Below are positions 7,070-14,952 of a DNA stretch of 21,754 bases, piece after piece. The stretch covers positions 1-21,754 of the forward strand of contig JAISVO010000184.1 in the NCBI GenBank assembly GCA_031271525.1, written 5' to 3'. A program made the translations under genes and the position numbers. Position 1 is the stretch's first letter. Each line of letters begins with the position of its first letter. Under the pieces are notes generated by a model. It ran no database searches. It worked only from the letters and a program-made list of their open reading frames with translations, and was not told the origin of the DNA. The stretch is from Oscillospiraceae bacterium. Its GTDB lineage: Bacteria; Bacillota; Clostridia; Oscillospirales; UBA929.

Positions 7070-8395
7070 TTATTTCACCTCGCTTCCTGTCGGGCGGTCC
7101 CGTAGTTTTTGCTTGCCGGTGCGGAAGGAATGCACCAGATGCAGGCGTCCCGGACAGACAAAGGAACAGGATCCGCATTCGATGCAGTCGCTTAAACGGA
7201 GCGCTTCCAGTTCGGTCAGCCGGTTCTTCCGCTCGTTCATATACATGTAGACGGGCAGCAGGTTCATCGGGCAAGCCCGCACGCACCGTCCGCAGCGGAT
7301 GCAGATATCGCCCCCGGACGGCGGCATGTCGTCCTCCGCAAAGGCGAGGAGGGCGTTGCAGCTCTTCACCAAAGGCGCGGTGAGGTCGTACTGGGCGACC
7401 CCCATCATCGGACCGCCGGTCAGTACCTTGGCGGGTTTTTCGCGGAACCCTCCGGTGGCGTTGAAGACGTCGATGATCGGCGTCCCGATTGGGACGGACA
7501 GGTTCTTCGCGTTCGCGACGGCGCTTCCGGTGATCGTGACGATCCGCCGGGTCAGCGGCATCCCGGTGGTTACGGCACGGTGCAGGGCCGCCGCCGTCGC
7601 GGCGTTGAAGACGGCGCACCGAACATCCGCCGGGAGCTTTCCGGGGGGGACCTCCCGCCCGGTGATCGACTTGATCAGCTGTTTCTCCGCTCCCTGTGGG
7701 TAGCGGGTCCGGAGGACGACAAGCTCGATGTCGGTTTTACCCGGCAGGGTGCGGCGGAGCGTCTCGGCGGCGTCCCGTTTGTTGCTCTCGACGGCGATGA
7801 CGGTGCGTTTCGGCTCCAGCAACTTGATCAGCGCCCGTAAACCTCCGATTACCTCCTCGGGCGCTTCCAGCATCAGCCGGTGGTCCGCCGTGATGTACGG
7901 TTCGCATTCGGCAGCGTTGAGGATCAATGTGTCGCACTTTCCCCGGGCGGACAGGATTTTTACATGGGTGGGGAAGGCCGCGCCGCCTAAACCGACCAGC
8001 CCCGCCTCCCGGACGATCCGCAATAGCTGATCCGGGGTCAGGGCTTCGGCGGAACCTTTGGGGCGCACCGACTCATGGGGGATGTCCCGTCCGTCGTTTT
8101 CGATGACGACGCTCTTGACTTTCCCGCCGTTTGGGTGGGGGAACTGGTCGATCGCCAGCACCTTCCCCGACACCGGCGAGTGGATGGGCGCGGATACCTG
8201 CGCCGCGCTGTCCGCCACAAGCTGACCGACAAAGACCTCCTGCTCGGGACGTACCACCGGTTCGCAGGGCGCGCCGATGTGCATCGACATCGGCAGCACG
8301 ACCTTCTGAGGCGGCGGAAGCGTCTCCACCGGTTTATGCCGGGTGGCGTCCTTTTTGTCCTCCGGGTGGGTTCCACCTCGGAAACGGTGAATCAT
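7070..8395 (-). CDS. rnfC: Rnf complex NADH-binding subunit RnfC
   Basis: RnfC is the peripheral cytoplasmic subunit that exchanges electrons with NAD+/NADH through FMN and two [4Fe-4S] clusters. The protein has 441 residues. It has the RnfC N-terminal barrel-sandwich domain (CEPVVRPEQEVFVGQLVADS), then the NuoF-like nucleotide/FMN domain with GLGGAAFPTHVK and NAAECEPYITADHRLM, an SLBB-type region, and two cluster motifs: C365/C368/C371/C375 and C404/C407/C410/C414. The ATG at 8395 has GGAG about 10 bases upstream. It is the first rnf gene, 38 bases downstream of nifU, with no convincing promoter of its own, so it is probably read through from nifS/nifU or further up. Confidence 0.97.
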   Translation of the reverse strand: MIHRFRGGTHPEDKKDATRHKPVETLPPPQKVVLPMSMHIGAPCEPVVRPEQEVFVGQLVADSAAQVSAPIHSPVSGKVLAIDQFPHPNGGKVKSVVIENDGRDIPHESVRPKGSAEALTPDQLLRIVREAGLVGLGGAAFPTHVKILSARGKCDTLILNAAECEPYITADHRLMLEAPEEVIGGLRALIKLLEPKRTVIAVESNKRDAAETLRRTLPGKTDIELVVLRTRYPQGAEKQLIKSITGREVPPGKLPADVRCAVFNAATAAALHRAVTTGMPLTRRIVTITGSAVANAKNLSVPIGTPIIDVFNATGGFREKPAKVLTGGPMMGVAQYDLTAPLVKSCNALLAFAEDDMPPSGGDICIRCGRCVRACPMNLLPVYMYMNERKNRLTELEALRLSDCIECGSCSFVCPGRLHLVHSFRTGKQKLRDRPTGSEVK

Positions 8396-8433
8396 CGGTT
8401 ATCACTCCATATAACAGCTTACGTATGTTCCTG

Positions 8434-8805
8434 TCAGCCCTGCCGGCGCTTTTGGTAATCGTCAATCGCCGCCTTGACGGCTTCCTCGGCTAAGACCGAG
8501 CAGTGAATCTTCGCGGGGGGCAGACCCTCCAGCGCCTCCACCACCGCGCTGTTGGTCAGTTTCAGGGCTTCCTCCACCGGTTTGCCCTTTACCATTTCGG
8601 TCGCCATACTGGAGGTTGCGACCGCCGCTCCGCATCCGAATGTCTTGAACTTCACGTCTTGAATGACTCCGTCCTCGATCCGCATCGTGATCCGCATGAT
8701 GTCGCCGCATTTGGCGTTGCCCACCGTGCCCTCCGCATTGAAGTGGTCAACCTCCCCCATGTTGCGGGGGTTGTTGAAATGATCCATGACCCTTTCTGTA
8801 TACAT
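8434..8805 (-). CDS. nifU: NifU/IscU-type iron-sulfur cluster scaffold
   Basis: This is a scaffold on which Fe-S clusters are built from sulfur delivered by the cysteine desulfurase encoded just upstream. From the ATG at 8805 it has 123 residues and begins MYTERVMDHFNNPRNMGEV, as the family does. AGAGGG at 8815-8820 lies nine bases upstream. An in-frame ATG at 8832 would add nine residues, but it overlaps the nifS stop and lacks a good site. The three cluster-ligand cysteines are present: C33 (AKCGD, with the regulatory D35), C58 (FGCGAAVATSSM) and C102 (HCSVLAEEA). There is no C-terminal Nfu or [2Fe-2S] domain, so it is the short IscU type. Its products are plausibly needed for the cluster-rich Rnf proteins encoded next. 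Confidence 0.95.
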   Translation of the reverse strand: MYTERVMDHFNNPRNMGEVDHFNAEGTVGNAKCGDIMRITMRIEDGVIQDVKFKTFGCGAAVATSSMATEMVKGKPVEEALKLTNSAVVEALEGLPPAKIHCSVLAEEAVKAAIDDYQKRRQG

Positions 8806-8814
8806 TGACGAATA

Positions 8815-8820
8815 CCCTCT
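8815..8820 (-). promoter_or_regulatory. Ribosome binding site deciding the nifU start
   Basis: AGAGGG on the minus strand, nine bases before the ATG at 8805. It lies downstream of the alternative ATG at 8832 and so favours the shorter protein, which also matches the family N-terminus. Confidence 0.7.
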
Positions 8821-8824
8821 TCTT

Positions 8825-10024
8825 TTATTCAAAGTATGGCAGGAAACTCGCGGCGGGGCGGTTGATGTCCCAGAGAGGGGATATGGCGCGGCACCGTTCG
8901 GCCGCCGCCGCGACGGCGCGGATGACGAACTCCATCTCCTCCTCGGTGTTGGTGTGGCTGACGGTCAGCCGCAGGCTCCCATGCGCCGTCTCGTGGGGCA
9001 GACCGATCGCCATCAAAACATGGGACGGGTCGAGGGACCCCGACGCGCACGCCGATCCGCTGGACCCGGCGACCCCCAGCTCGTCCAGACGGAGCACCAG
9101 ACTCTCGCCTTCCAGCGCGGCGAAGATAAACGAGGCCGTGCCGGGCAGCCGTTTTTCACGATGCCCGGTCAGCTTGCAGTAGGGTACGGTCGAGAGGATT
9201 CCCCCGATCAGCATCTCCCGCAGCTTCGTAACCTTGGCGGCGAACGCTTCCCGGTTGCTTGTCATATACTCCAGCGCGGCGGCGAGTCCCAATATCCCCG
9301 CGACATTCTCGGTGGAGGAGCGGCGGCCCCTTTCGTGCCCGCCCCCATGCAGGAGCGGCGGCAGTTTGACGCCGTTCTTGATATACAGTACGCCGACGCC
9401 TTTTGGTCCGCCGAACTTGTGCGCCGACATCGAGAGCATATCAACATCGCCGTTCAGGGGTAGCGGAATGTGACCGGCCGCTTGCACCGCATCGGTGTGA
9501 AACAGGATTTTTTTGTCATACTCTTTTGTGAGCCCGGCCAACTCCTCAATCGGCTGGATCGTGCCGATCTCATTGTTCGCCGCGATGACCGACACCAGCG
9601 CGGTGTTTGGCCGAAGCGCCTTTTGGAGCGCTTCGGCGCTGACCAAACCGTCTTTGTCCGCCGCCGCCTCGGTGTGGGTGTACCCTTTTTTCTTGCTCAG
9701 GTATTCGGCTGTGTTGACGACGGCGTGGTGCTCGACCGCGGAGATCACGATGTGACGGCGTTCGCCGCCGCCCAGCTCCGCGCCGCTTTTGAGCGCCCAG
9801 TTGTCGCTCTCGGTGCCGCCCGAGGTGAAATACACCTCTTCGGGCGCGACGCCGAGACAACCGGCGACCGTCTTCCGCGCGCCCTCCAAGGCGACCTTCG
9901 CCTCCCGCGCGAGGCGGTAAATGCTGGACGCGTTGCCATAGCCGGTCTCCAGCCACGGCAGCATGGCGTCATATGCCTGTTTGCTCAGCGGCGTCGTCGC
10001 CGCGTTATCGCAGTAAACGTACAT
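8825..10024 (-). CDS. nifS: Cysteine desulfurase NifS/IscS
   Basis: This is a PLP-dependent cysteine desulfurase (class V aminotransferase fold), which converts cysteine to alanine plus an enzyme-bound persulfide for Fe-S assembly. It has 399 residues, near the usual length. Visible motifs are the N-terminal VYCDNAATTPL, FTSGGTESDNWA, the PLP-binding SAHKFGGPKG with K203 as Schiff-base lysine, and the catalytic loop SSGSACASGS with C326 as persulfide cysteine, the long-loop (group I, NifS/IscS) type. The ATG at 10024 is preceded by GGAGG about 10 bases upstream. It is followed 19 bases later by nifU. No iscR-like regulator, HscA/HscB or ferredoxin gene is adjacent, so this is a minimal two-gene NIF-type module. 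Confidence 0.97.
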   Translation of the reverse strand: MYVYCDNAATTPLSKQAYDAMLPWLETGYGNASSIYRLAREAKVALEGARKTVAGCLGVAPEEVYFTSGGTESDNWALKSGAELGGGERRHIVISAVEHHAVVNTAEYLSKKKGYTHTEAAADKDGLVSAEALQKALRPNTALVSVIAANNEIGTIQPIEELAGLTKEYDKKILFHTDAVQAAGHIPLPLNGDVDMLSMSAHKFGGPKGVGVLYIKNGVKLPPLLHGGGHERGRRSSTENVAGILGLAAALEYMTSNREAFAAKVTKLREMLIGGILSTVPYCKLTGHREKRLPGTASFIFAALEGESLVLRLDELGVAGSSGSACASGSLDPSHVLMAIGLPHETAHGSLRLTVSHTNTEEEMEFVIRAVAAAAERCRAISPLWDINRPAASFLPYFE

Positions 10025-10044
10025 GGTGTTTTTGCCTCCGGCGG

Positions 10045-10078
10045 CTTAAGAAACTTTTTTTTAAGAAAATTTCTTAAG
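10045..10078. repeat. Nested AT-rich inverted repeats between rnhA and nifS
   Basis: The 65-base gap between rnhA and nifS is strongly AT-rich against GC-rich surroundings. CTTAAGAAA at 10045-10053 is the exact reverse complement of TTTCTTAAG at 10070-10078. TTAAGAAA at 10061-10068 is also the reverse complement of TTTCTTAA at 10070-10077, with a one-base centre. The right arm can therefore pair with either of two left arms. A run of eight T (A on the sense strand) lies between. It may be an operator, a weak terminator/attenuator or an AT-rich promoter element; the sequence does not say which. Confidence 0.6.
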
Positions 10079-10089
10079 AATCTTAAAAT

Positions 10090-10527
10090 TCAGTATTGAT
10101 GGGGTACGGCGGCTACAGCCAGACTGTCGCAGCGGTTGTTGTATTGGTTATCGGCATGTCCGCGCACCCAATGGACGGTTACGCTGTGCGTTGCGGATAG
10201 GTTCAGCAGGGTCTCCCACAAGTCGGGGTTTAAGGCGGGGGCTTTGTCGCCCTTAACCCAACCCCGCTTCCGCCAAGAAGCCGCCCAGCCTTTGCTCAAG
10301 GCGTCGGTGACGTATTTCGAGTCGGAGTACAGCTCGACAGCGCATGGCTCCTTCAGCGCTTCCAGACCCTTGATCACGGCGGTCAGCTCCATCCGGTTGT
10401 TGGTGGTGTGTATCTCACCGCCGCTCAGTTCCTTTTCGGTTTCCCCATAGCGGAGGATGCATCCCCACCCGCCCGGACCCGGGTTTCCGCTGCACGCGCC
10501 GTCGGTATACAGCTCGATTTTTTTCAC
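10090..10527 (-). CDS. rnhA: Ribonuclease HI
   Basis: RNase HI cuts the RNA strand of RNA-DNA hybrids (R-loops, primers) with two metal ions. The protein has 145 residues and aligns with the E. coli enzyme in length. Catalytic residues are D9 (YTDGACSGNPGPGG), E47 (NNRMEL), D69 (YSDSKYV) and D134 (NNRCDSLA), with H124 in the flexible loop (VRGHADN). The basic protrusion (WAASWRKRGWVKG) is also present. The GTG at 10527 shares a GTGA overlap with the gyrA stop and no strong binding site of its own is obvious, so translation is probably coupled to gyrA. An rnhA gene directly behind gyrA is not the usual Firmicutes arrangement. Confidence 0.97.
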   Translation of the reverse strand: MKKIELYTDGACSGNPGPGGWGCILRYGETEKELSGGEIHTTNNRMELTAVIKGLEALKEPCAVELYSDSKYVTDALSKGWAASWRKRGWVKGDKAPALNPDLWETLLNLSATHSVTVHWVRGHADNQYNNRCDSLAVAAVPHQY

Positions 10528-13025
10528 GGCGTCCCGCCTTCGGCGGATTCCGGCTTGTCTTCCTCCTTGAAGGTGCGCGCCAGCGCGATGACCCGCGCGG
10601 AGTCGCTAGTACGCATCAGGATGACCCCTTGCGCGGTGCGGGAATAGAGGTTGACGTCGCTGACCGCCATCCGGATGATAGTTCCGTCGTCCGAAATGAG
10701 GAGGATGTCGTCTTCCTCGTCCACCACGCGGATCCCCGCGACCTTTCCCGTCTTGGCGTTGAGCGTTTGGTTCCGGAGTCCTTTGCCGCCCCGGTGCTGC
10801 GCCTCGCCGCCCCGTTTATATTCCTCGATGTCGGTACGCTTGCCGAAGCCGTTCTCGGTGACGGTCAGCAGCGCCGCGCCCTTCCGCGCCCGCGCCGCGC
10901 CGATCACAAAATCCCCGGTGCCCATCCGAATCCCGGTGACTCCCCGGGCGGCCCGTCCCATATCCCGCACCTCGTCCTCGGGGAAGCAGATAACCTGCCC
11001 CTCCCGGGTCGCGAGCAGGAGGTCCTGCGAACCGTCCGTCTTGCGCACGGCGATCAATTCGTCGCCGTCCTCGATCGTCAGCGCGATCAGTCCGGCTTTC
11101 CGTCCGGCCGACGCGAACTTATCCATACTGGCGCGCTTGACGACGCCGTTTTTGGTCGCCATGAAGAGGTATCCGACCTCTTCGCCGTCCTTCACCGGGA
11201 TGACCGCCGTTACCTTTTCCTCGGGCGCGAGGGCCAAGAGGTTCGCGAGGTTCATCCCCTTGGCGCTCCGTCCCGCCTCCGGGATGGTGTAGCCGCGCTT
11301 TTTGAAGAGCCGCCCCTTGGTGGTGAAGAAGTACAGGTCGTCATGCGTCGAGGCGATGAACAGCTCCTCGATAAAGTCCTCCTCGCGGACGGTCTGCGCC
11401 GTGATCCCCTTGCCGCCCCGCTTTTGGCTGCGGTAGGTCGTCTTGGGAGCGCGCTTAATGTACCCGACATGCGTCAGGGTATACACGCAATCCTCCCGCT
11501 CAATCAAATCCTCCAGATCAATTTCGTCGTCGTCCTCGATAATCTCAGTCCGGCGGTTGTCCCCGAACTTATCGGTCAGCGCGGTCAGTTCCTCGCGCAA
11601 GATGTTCCTGACCCGTTCCTCATTCGCCAAAATATCGAGGAAATCGGTAATTTTAAGCGCCAAGTCGTCGATTTCGGCTTGCAGCTTCTCGATCTCCAGA
11701 CCCTGCAAGCGGCCAAGGCGCATATCGACGATGGCCTGACCCTGAATGTCGGAGAGGCCGAACCGCTCCATCAGGCGGGCTTTCGCGTCGTTGTAGCTGC
11801 TCCGGATGATCCGGATTACCTCGTCGATGTTGTCGACCGCGATTTTTAGGCCCTCCAAGATGTGCATCCGTTCCCGCGCCTTCTTCAGGTCGTACTCGGT
11901 GCGGCGGCGGATCACCTCCTGCTGGTGGGCGATATAGTACCCGAGGATCGGGCGGAGGGGACGAGTCTTCGGCTGTCCGTCCACCAGCGCGATCATATTG
12001 ATCGCGAAGGTGGTCTGCATATTCGTCTGGGCGTACAGTTTGTTCAGGGTGACCTGCGCGTTGGCGTCCCGTTTCAGGTCAAGGACGATCTTCATCCCGT
12101 TCCGGCCTGATTCGTCCCGCAGGGCGCTGACCCCTTCGATCAGCTTATCCCGCACCAGCGCGCCGATATGCTCGACCAGCCGCGCTTTATTGACCTGATA
12201 GGGAAGCTCGGTGACGACAATCCTCGTCTTGCCCTTATACTCTTCGATTTCGGCGCGCGCGCGTACCCGTACCCGGCCCCGCCCGGTGGCGTAGGCGGCG
12301 CGGATCCCGGCGCGTCCGAAAATCTGACCGTAGGTGGGGAAGTCGGGGCCGCGGAGGTGTTCCATCAGCTCGTCCAGCCCGGCGTCGGGGTTGTCCAGCG
12401 CGTAGAGGATCGCGCCGGTGACCTCCCGCAGGTTATGCGGCGGGATGTTGGTCGCCATACCTACCGCGATGCCGGAGGACCCGTTGACCAAAAGGTTCGG
12501 GAAGAGGGACGGCAGCACGGTCGGCTCCACCCGGAAGTTATCGTAGTTCGGCTGGAAGTTGACCGTCTCTTTCTCGATGTCCCGGAGCATCTCCATCGCG
12601 ATTTTGGAAAGCCGTGCCTCGGTATACCGCATGGCCGCGGCCGGGTCGTCGTCCACCGAACCGAAGTTGCCGTGCCCGTCGATCAGCATGTGCCGGAGGG
12701 AGAAGGGCTGCGCCATCCGAACCAAGGTGTCGTAGATCGCCTGATCGCCGTGGGGGTGATACCGGCCCATCACGTCGCCGACGGCGGTGGCGGATTTCCG
12801 GAAGGCTTTGTCCGGCGTCAGGTTCTCCTCGTACATCGTATAGAGGATCCGGCGGTGGACCGGCTTCAGGCCGTCCCGCACATCGGGGAGGGCGCGGGAG
12901 GTGATGACGCTCATCGAATACTCGATGAACGATTTCCGCATCTCGCTCTCCAATTCGACCGGGAGGAGCTTTTGGTTCTCAAAGCTTACATTCTCGTGCT
13001 CACTGTCTTGCTGCCGCTTACCCAT
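10524..13025 (-). CDS. gyrA: DNA gyrase subunit A
   Basis: GyrA is the strand-breaking and DNA-wrapping subunit of gyrase, which works with GyrB to introduce negative supercoils. From the ATG at 13025 it has 833 residues. The start is chosen because AAAGGGGG (13033-13040) lies seven bases upstream; an in-frame TTG at 13049 inside gyrB is unlikely. The catalytic tyrosine is Y134 (AAAMRYTEARLS). The C-terminal pinwheel domain carries the GyrA box QKRGGKG, which marks true gyrase rather than topoisomerase IV. A short acidic tail ends the protein. At the quinolone-resistance region the E. coli Ser83 position is Gln (Q95, codon at 12741-12743), while the Asp87 equivalent is kept as D99. It lies 13 bases after gyrB and overlaps rnhA by four. 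Confidence 0.98.
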   Translation of the reverse strand: MGKRQQDSEHENVSFENQKLLPVELESEMRKSFIEYSMSVITSRALPDVRDGLKPVHRRILYTMYEENLTPDKAFRKSATAVGDVMGRYHPHGDQAIYDTLVRMAQPFSLRHMLIDGHGNFGSVDDDPAAAMRYTEARLSKIAMEMLRDIEKETVNFQPNYDNFRVEPTVLPSLFPNLLVNGSSGIAVGMATNIPPHNLREVTGAILYALDNPDAGLDELMEHLRGPDFPTYGQIFGRAGIRAAYATGRGRVRVRARAEIEEYKGKTRIVVTELPYQVNKARLVEHIGALVRDKLIEGVSALRDESGRNGMKIVLDLKRDANAQVTLNKLYAQTNMQTTFAINMIALVDGQPKTRPLRPILGYYIAHQQEVIRRRTEYDLKKARERMHILEGLKIAVDNIDEVIRIIRSSYNDAKARLMERFGLSDIQGQAIVDMRLGRLQGLEIEKLQAEIDDLALKITDFLDILANEERVRNILREELTALTDKFGDNRRTEIIEDDDEIDLEDLIEREDCVYTLTHVGYIKRAPKTTYRSQKRGGKGITAQTVREEDFIEELFIASTHDDLYFFTTKGRLFKKRGYTIPEAGRSAKGMNLANLLALAPEEKVTAVIPVKDGEEVGYLFMATKNGVVKRASMDKFASAGRKAGLIALTIEDGDELIAVRKTDGSQDLLLATREGQVICFPEDEVRDMGRAARGVTGIRMGTGDFVIGAARARKGAALLTVTENGFGKRTDIEEYKRGGEAQHRGGKGLRNQTLNAKTGKVAGIRVVDEEDDILLISDDGTIIRMAVSDVNLYSRTAQGVILMRTSDSARVIALARTFKEEDKPESAEGGTP

Positions 13026-13032
13026 ACCGCAA

Positions 13033-13040
13033 CCCCCTTT
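13033..13040 (-). promoter_or_regulatory. Ribosome binding site deciding the gyrA start
   Basis: AAAGGGGG on the minus strand, seven bases before the ATG at 13025. It overlaps the gyrB stop region, so terminating gyrB ribosomes can feed gyrA. Confidence 0.75.
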
Positions 13041-14952
13041 ATATGTCAAGATTGACGGCGCTCTTCGCGTACGTCTCGATGAATTCCCGCCGGGGTTCCA
13101 CCTTGTCGCCCATCAGGATGGTAAAGATTTCGTCCGCCGCGACGGCGTCCTCGATGGTCACTTGCAGGAGGGTCCGTTTTTCGGGGTGCATGGTGGTTTC
13201 CCATAGTTCCTCGGCGTCCATCTCGCCGAGACCCTTGTTCCGGGAGACGTCGATCCGTCCCCGCACAACCGGGTCGCCGCCCGACATCTCGTCCAGCGTA
13301 CGGTCCCGTTCGGCATCCGTATAGGCATAGCGCACCTGCTTGCCCCGGGTCATCTTATACAGCGGGGGTTGGGCGATGTAGACGTGCCCCTCGTCGATCA
13401 GCGGGCGGAGGAAGCGGAACAGGAAGGTCAGCAACAGGGTGCGGATGTGGCTTCCGTCCACGTCGGCGTCCGCCATCAGAATCAGTTTGTTGTACCGCAG
13501 CTTCTCGAGGGAGAATTCCTCGCCGATACCGGCGCCGATGGCGGTGACGAGCGGCATCAGCTTCTCGTTGCTGAAGACTTTGTCCAGCCGCGCCTTCTCG
13601 ACATTCAGCATCTTCCCCCAGAGCGGCAGGATCGCCTGATACCGGCTGTCCCGCCCGCCTTTGGCGCTCCCGCCCGCGCTGTCCCCCTCGCCGACGAACA
13701 GTTCGGTCAGGCGCGGGTCGGACTCGTGGCAGTCGGCCAGTTTTCCCGGCAGGGCGGCGCTGTCCAGCGCGGTTTTCCGGCGGGTCAGTTCCCGCGCTTT
13801 CCGGGCGGCTTCCCGTGCCCGGGACGCGAGGACGGACTTTTCCAGAATGGTCTTCCCGATCGAGGGGTTTTCCTCCAGATAATCGCCGAGCTTCTGCCCC
13901 AAGAGGTTATCGACCATCGCGCGGATCTCGCTGTTACCGAGCTTCGTCTTAGTCTGCCCCTCGAATTGCGCGTCGGTCAGCTTTACCGAGATGACGGCGG
14001 TCAAGCCTTCCCGGACGTCGTCGCCGGTCAGCTTCTCGTCGTCCTTGAGAATCTTGAAGCGGTGCCCGTAGTCGTTGATCACCCGGGTGAGCGCCGTCTT
14101 GAAGCCGGTTTCGTGCATCCCGCCCTCGGTGGTCGCGATGTTGTTGGCAAAGGACAGCAGCACCTCGTTGTACGATTCGTTATACTGCAGCGCGACCTCC
14201 AGCGAGGCGTTGTCCTTCTCGCCTGCGAAGTAGATCACCTCGCCGTGCAGCGGCGTCTTGTTCCGGTTGATGTGCTCGACAAAGGAGCGGATACCCCCCT
14301 CGTAGCGGAACTCCTTCCGCGTCTCGGATCCGGGGCGGTTGTCGGTGAGAGTGATCAGCAATCCGGCGTTGAGGAAGGCCTGCTGGCGCATCCGGGATTC
14401 CAGCACGACGAAATCAAATTCGGTCTCCTCGAAGATGTCCGGGTCAGGCTTGAAGGTAATCACCGTCCCATGCAGGGTAGTCGGTTCCTTCTTGGTGAGG
14501 GACGTTGTGATGTCCCCCCGGGCGAACGCGATGTGGAACTCGTGCCCCTCATTGTAGATTGTCGCGCGGAGCCATTCGCTCAAGGCGTTGACAACGCTGG
14601 CGCCGACGCCATGCAGGCCGCCCGCGACCTTATAGCCAGAGCCGCCGAATTTGCCGCCCGCATGCAGGGTGGTGAAGACGAGCTCGGCGGCGCTTTTGCC
14701 GGTTGCGTGCATACCGCAGGGGATGCCGTGCCCGTCGTCCGCCACGGTGATGCTGTTGTCGGGGTTGATCCCGATGTCGATCCGCGTGCAGCGTCCGGCG
14801 AGCGCCTCGTCGATCGAGTTGTCCACGATCTCATAGACGAGGTGGTGGAGGCCCTGACTGGAGGTGGTGCCGATATACATTCCCGGGCGTTTCCGCACCG
14901 CTTCCAAACCTTCTAAGACCTGAATGTCCTGCGCTCCGTAATTTGCGTCCAT
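13039..14952 (-). CDS. gyrB: DNA gyrase subunit B
   Basis: GyrB is the ATPase subunit of gyrase. From the ATG at 14952 (AGGA five bases upstream; start shared with the remB stop as TAATG) it has 637 residues, the usual Gram-positive length without the proteobacterial insert. The GHKL ATPase motifs are EIVDNSIDEA (E41, N45), DDGHGIP (D72-) and GGLHGVGASVVNALS (111-). The TOPRIM acidic residues are E422 (VGEGDSAGGSAKGG) and D495/D497/D499 (MADADVDGSH). In the GyrB quinolone region, LPLWGKMLNVEKA has Trp (W445) where E. coli has Lys447. This may be normal for clostridial relatives. Confidence 0.98.
   Translation of the reverse strand: MDANYGAQDIQVLEGLEAVRKRPGMYIGTTSSQGLHHLVYEIVDNSIDEALAGRCTRIDIGINPDNSITVADDGHGIPCGMHATGKSAAELVFTTLHAGGKFGGSGYKVAGGLHGVGASVVNALSEWLRATIYNEGHEFHIAFARGDITTSLTKKEPTTLHGTVITFKPDPDIFEETEFDFVVLESRMRQQAFLNAGLLITLTDNRPGSETRKEFRYEGGIRSFVEHINRNKTPLHGEVIYFAGEKDNASLEVALQYNESYNEVLLSFANNIATTEGGMHETGFKTALTRVINDYGHRFKILKDDEKLTGDDVREGLTAVISVKLTDAQFEGQTKTKLGNSEIRAMVDNLLGQKLGDYLEENPSIGKTILEKSVLASRAREAARKARELTRRKTALDSAALPGKLADCHESDPRLTELFVGEGDSAGGSAKGGRDSRYQAILPLWGKMLNVEKARLDKVFSNEKLMPLVTAIGAGIGEEFSLEKLRYNKLILMADADVDGSHIRTLLLTFLFRFLRPLIDEGHVYIAQPPLYKMTRGKQVRYAYTDAERDRTLDEMSGGDPVVRGRIDVSRNKGLGEMDAEELWETTMHPEKRTLLQVTIEDAVAADEIFTILMGDKVEPRREFIETYAKSAVNLDI

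Noticed and set aside
8408..8437. Possible promoter before rnfC (CTGACA at 8432-8437, TATATG at 8408-8413, 18-base spacer, minus strand)
   Set aside because: The -10 match is weak and transcription would start about six bases before the rnfC ATG, cutting off the ribosome binding site.
10629..11849. Plus-strand open frame (406 codons) opposite gyrA
   Set aside because: Shadow of gyrA; no binding site, motif or family resemblance.
13026..13049. Upstream TTG start for gyrA at 13049
   Set aside because: It lies inside gyrB, lacks a site upstream, and the added residues do not fit the family; the ATG at 13025 has a good binding site.
13369..14916. Long plus-strand open frame (515 codons) opposite gyrB
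   Set aside because: It is fully antisense to a well-conserved gyrB, has no recognisable motifs and is rich in residues expected from reverse reading of GC-rich codons. High GC removes stops in this frame.
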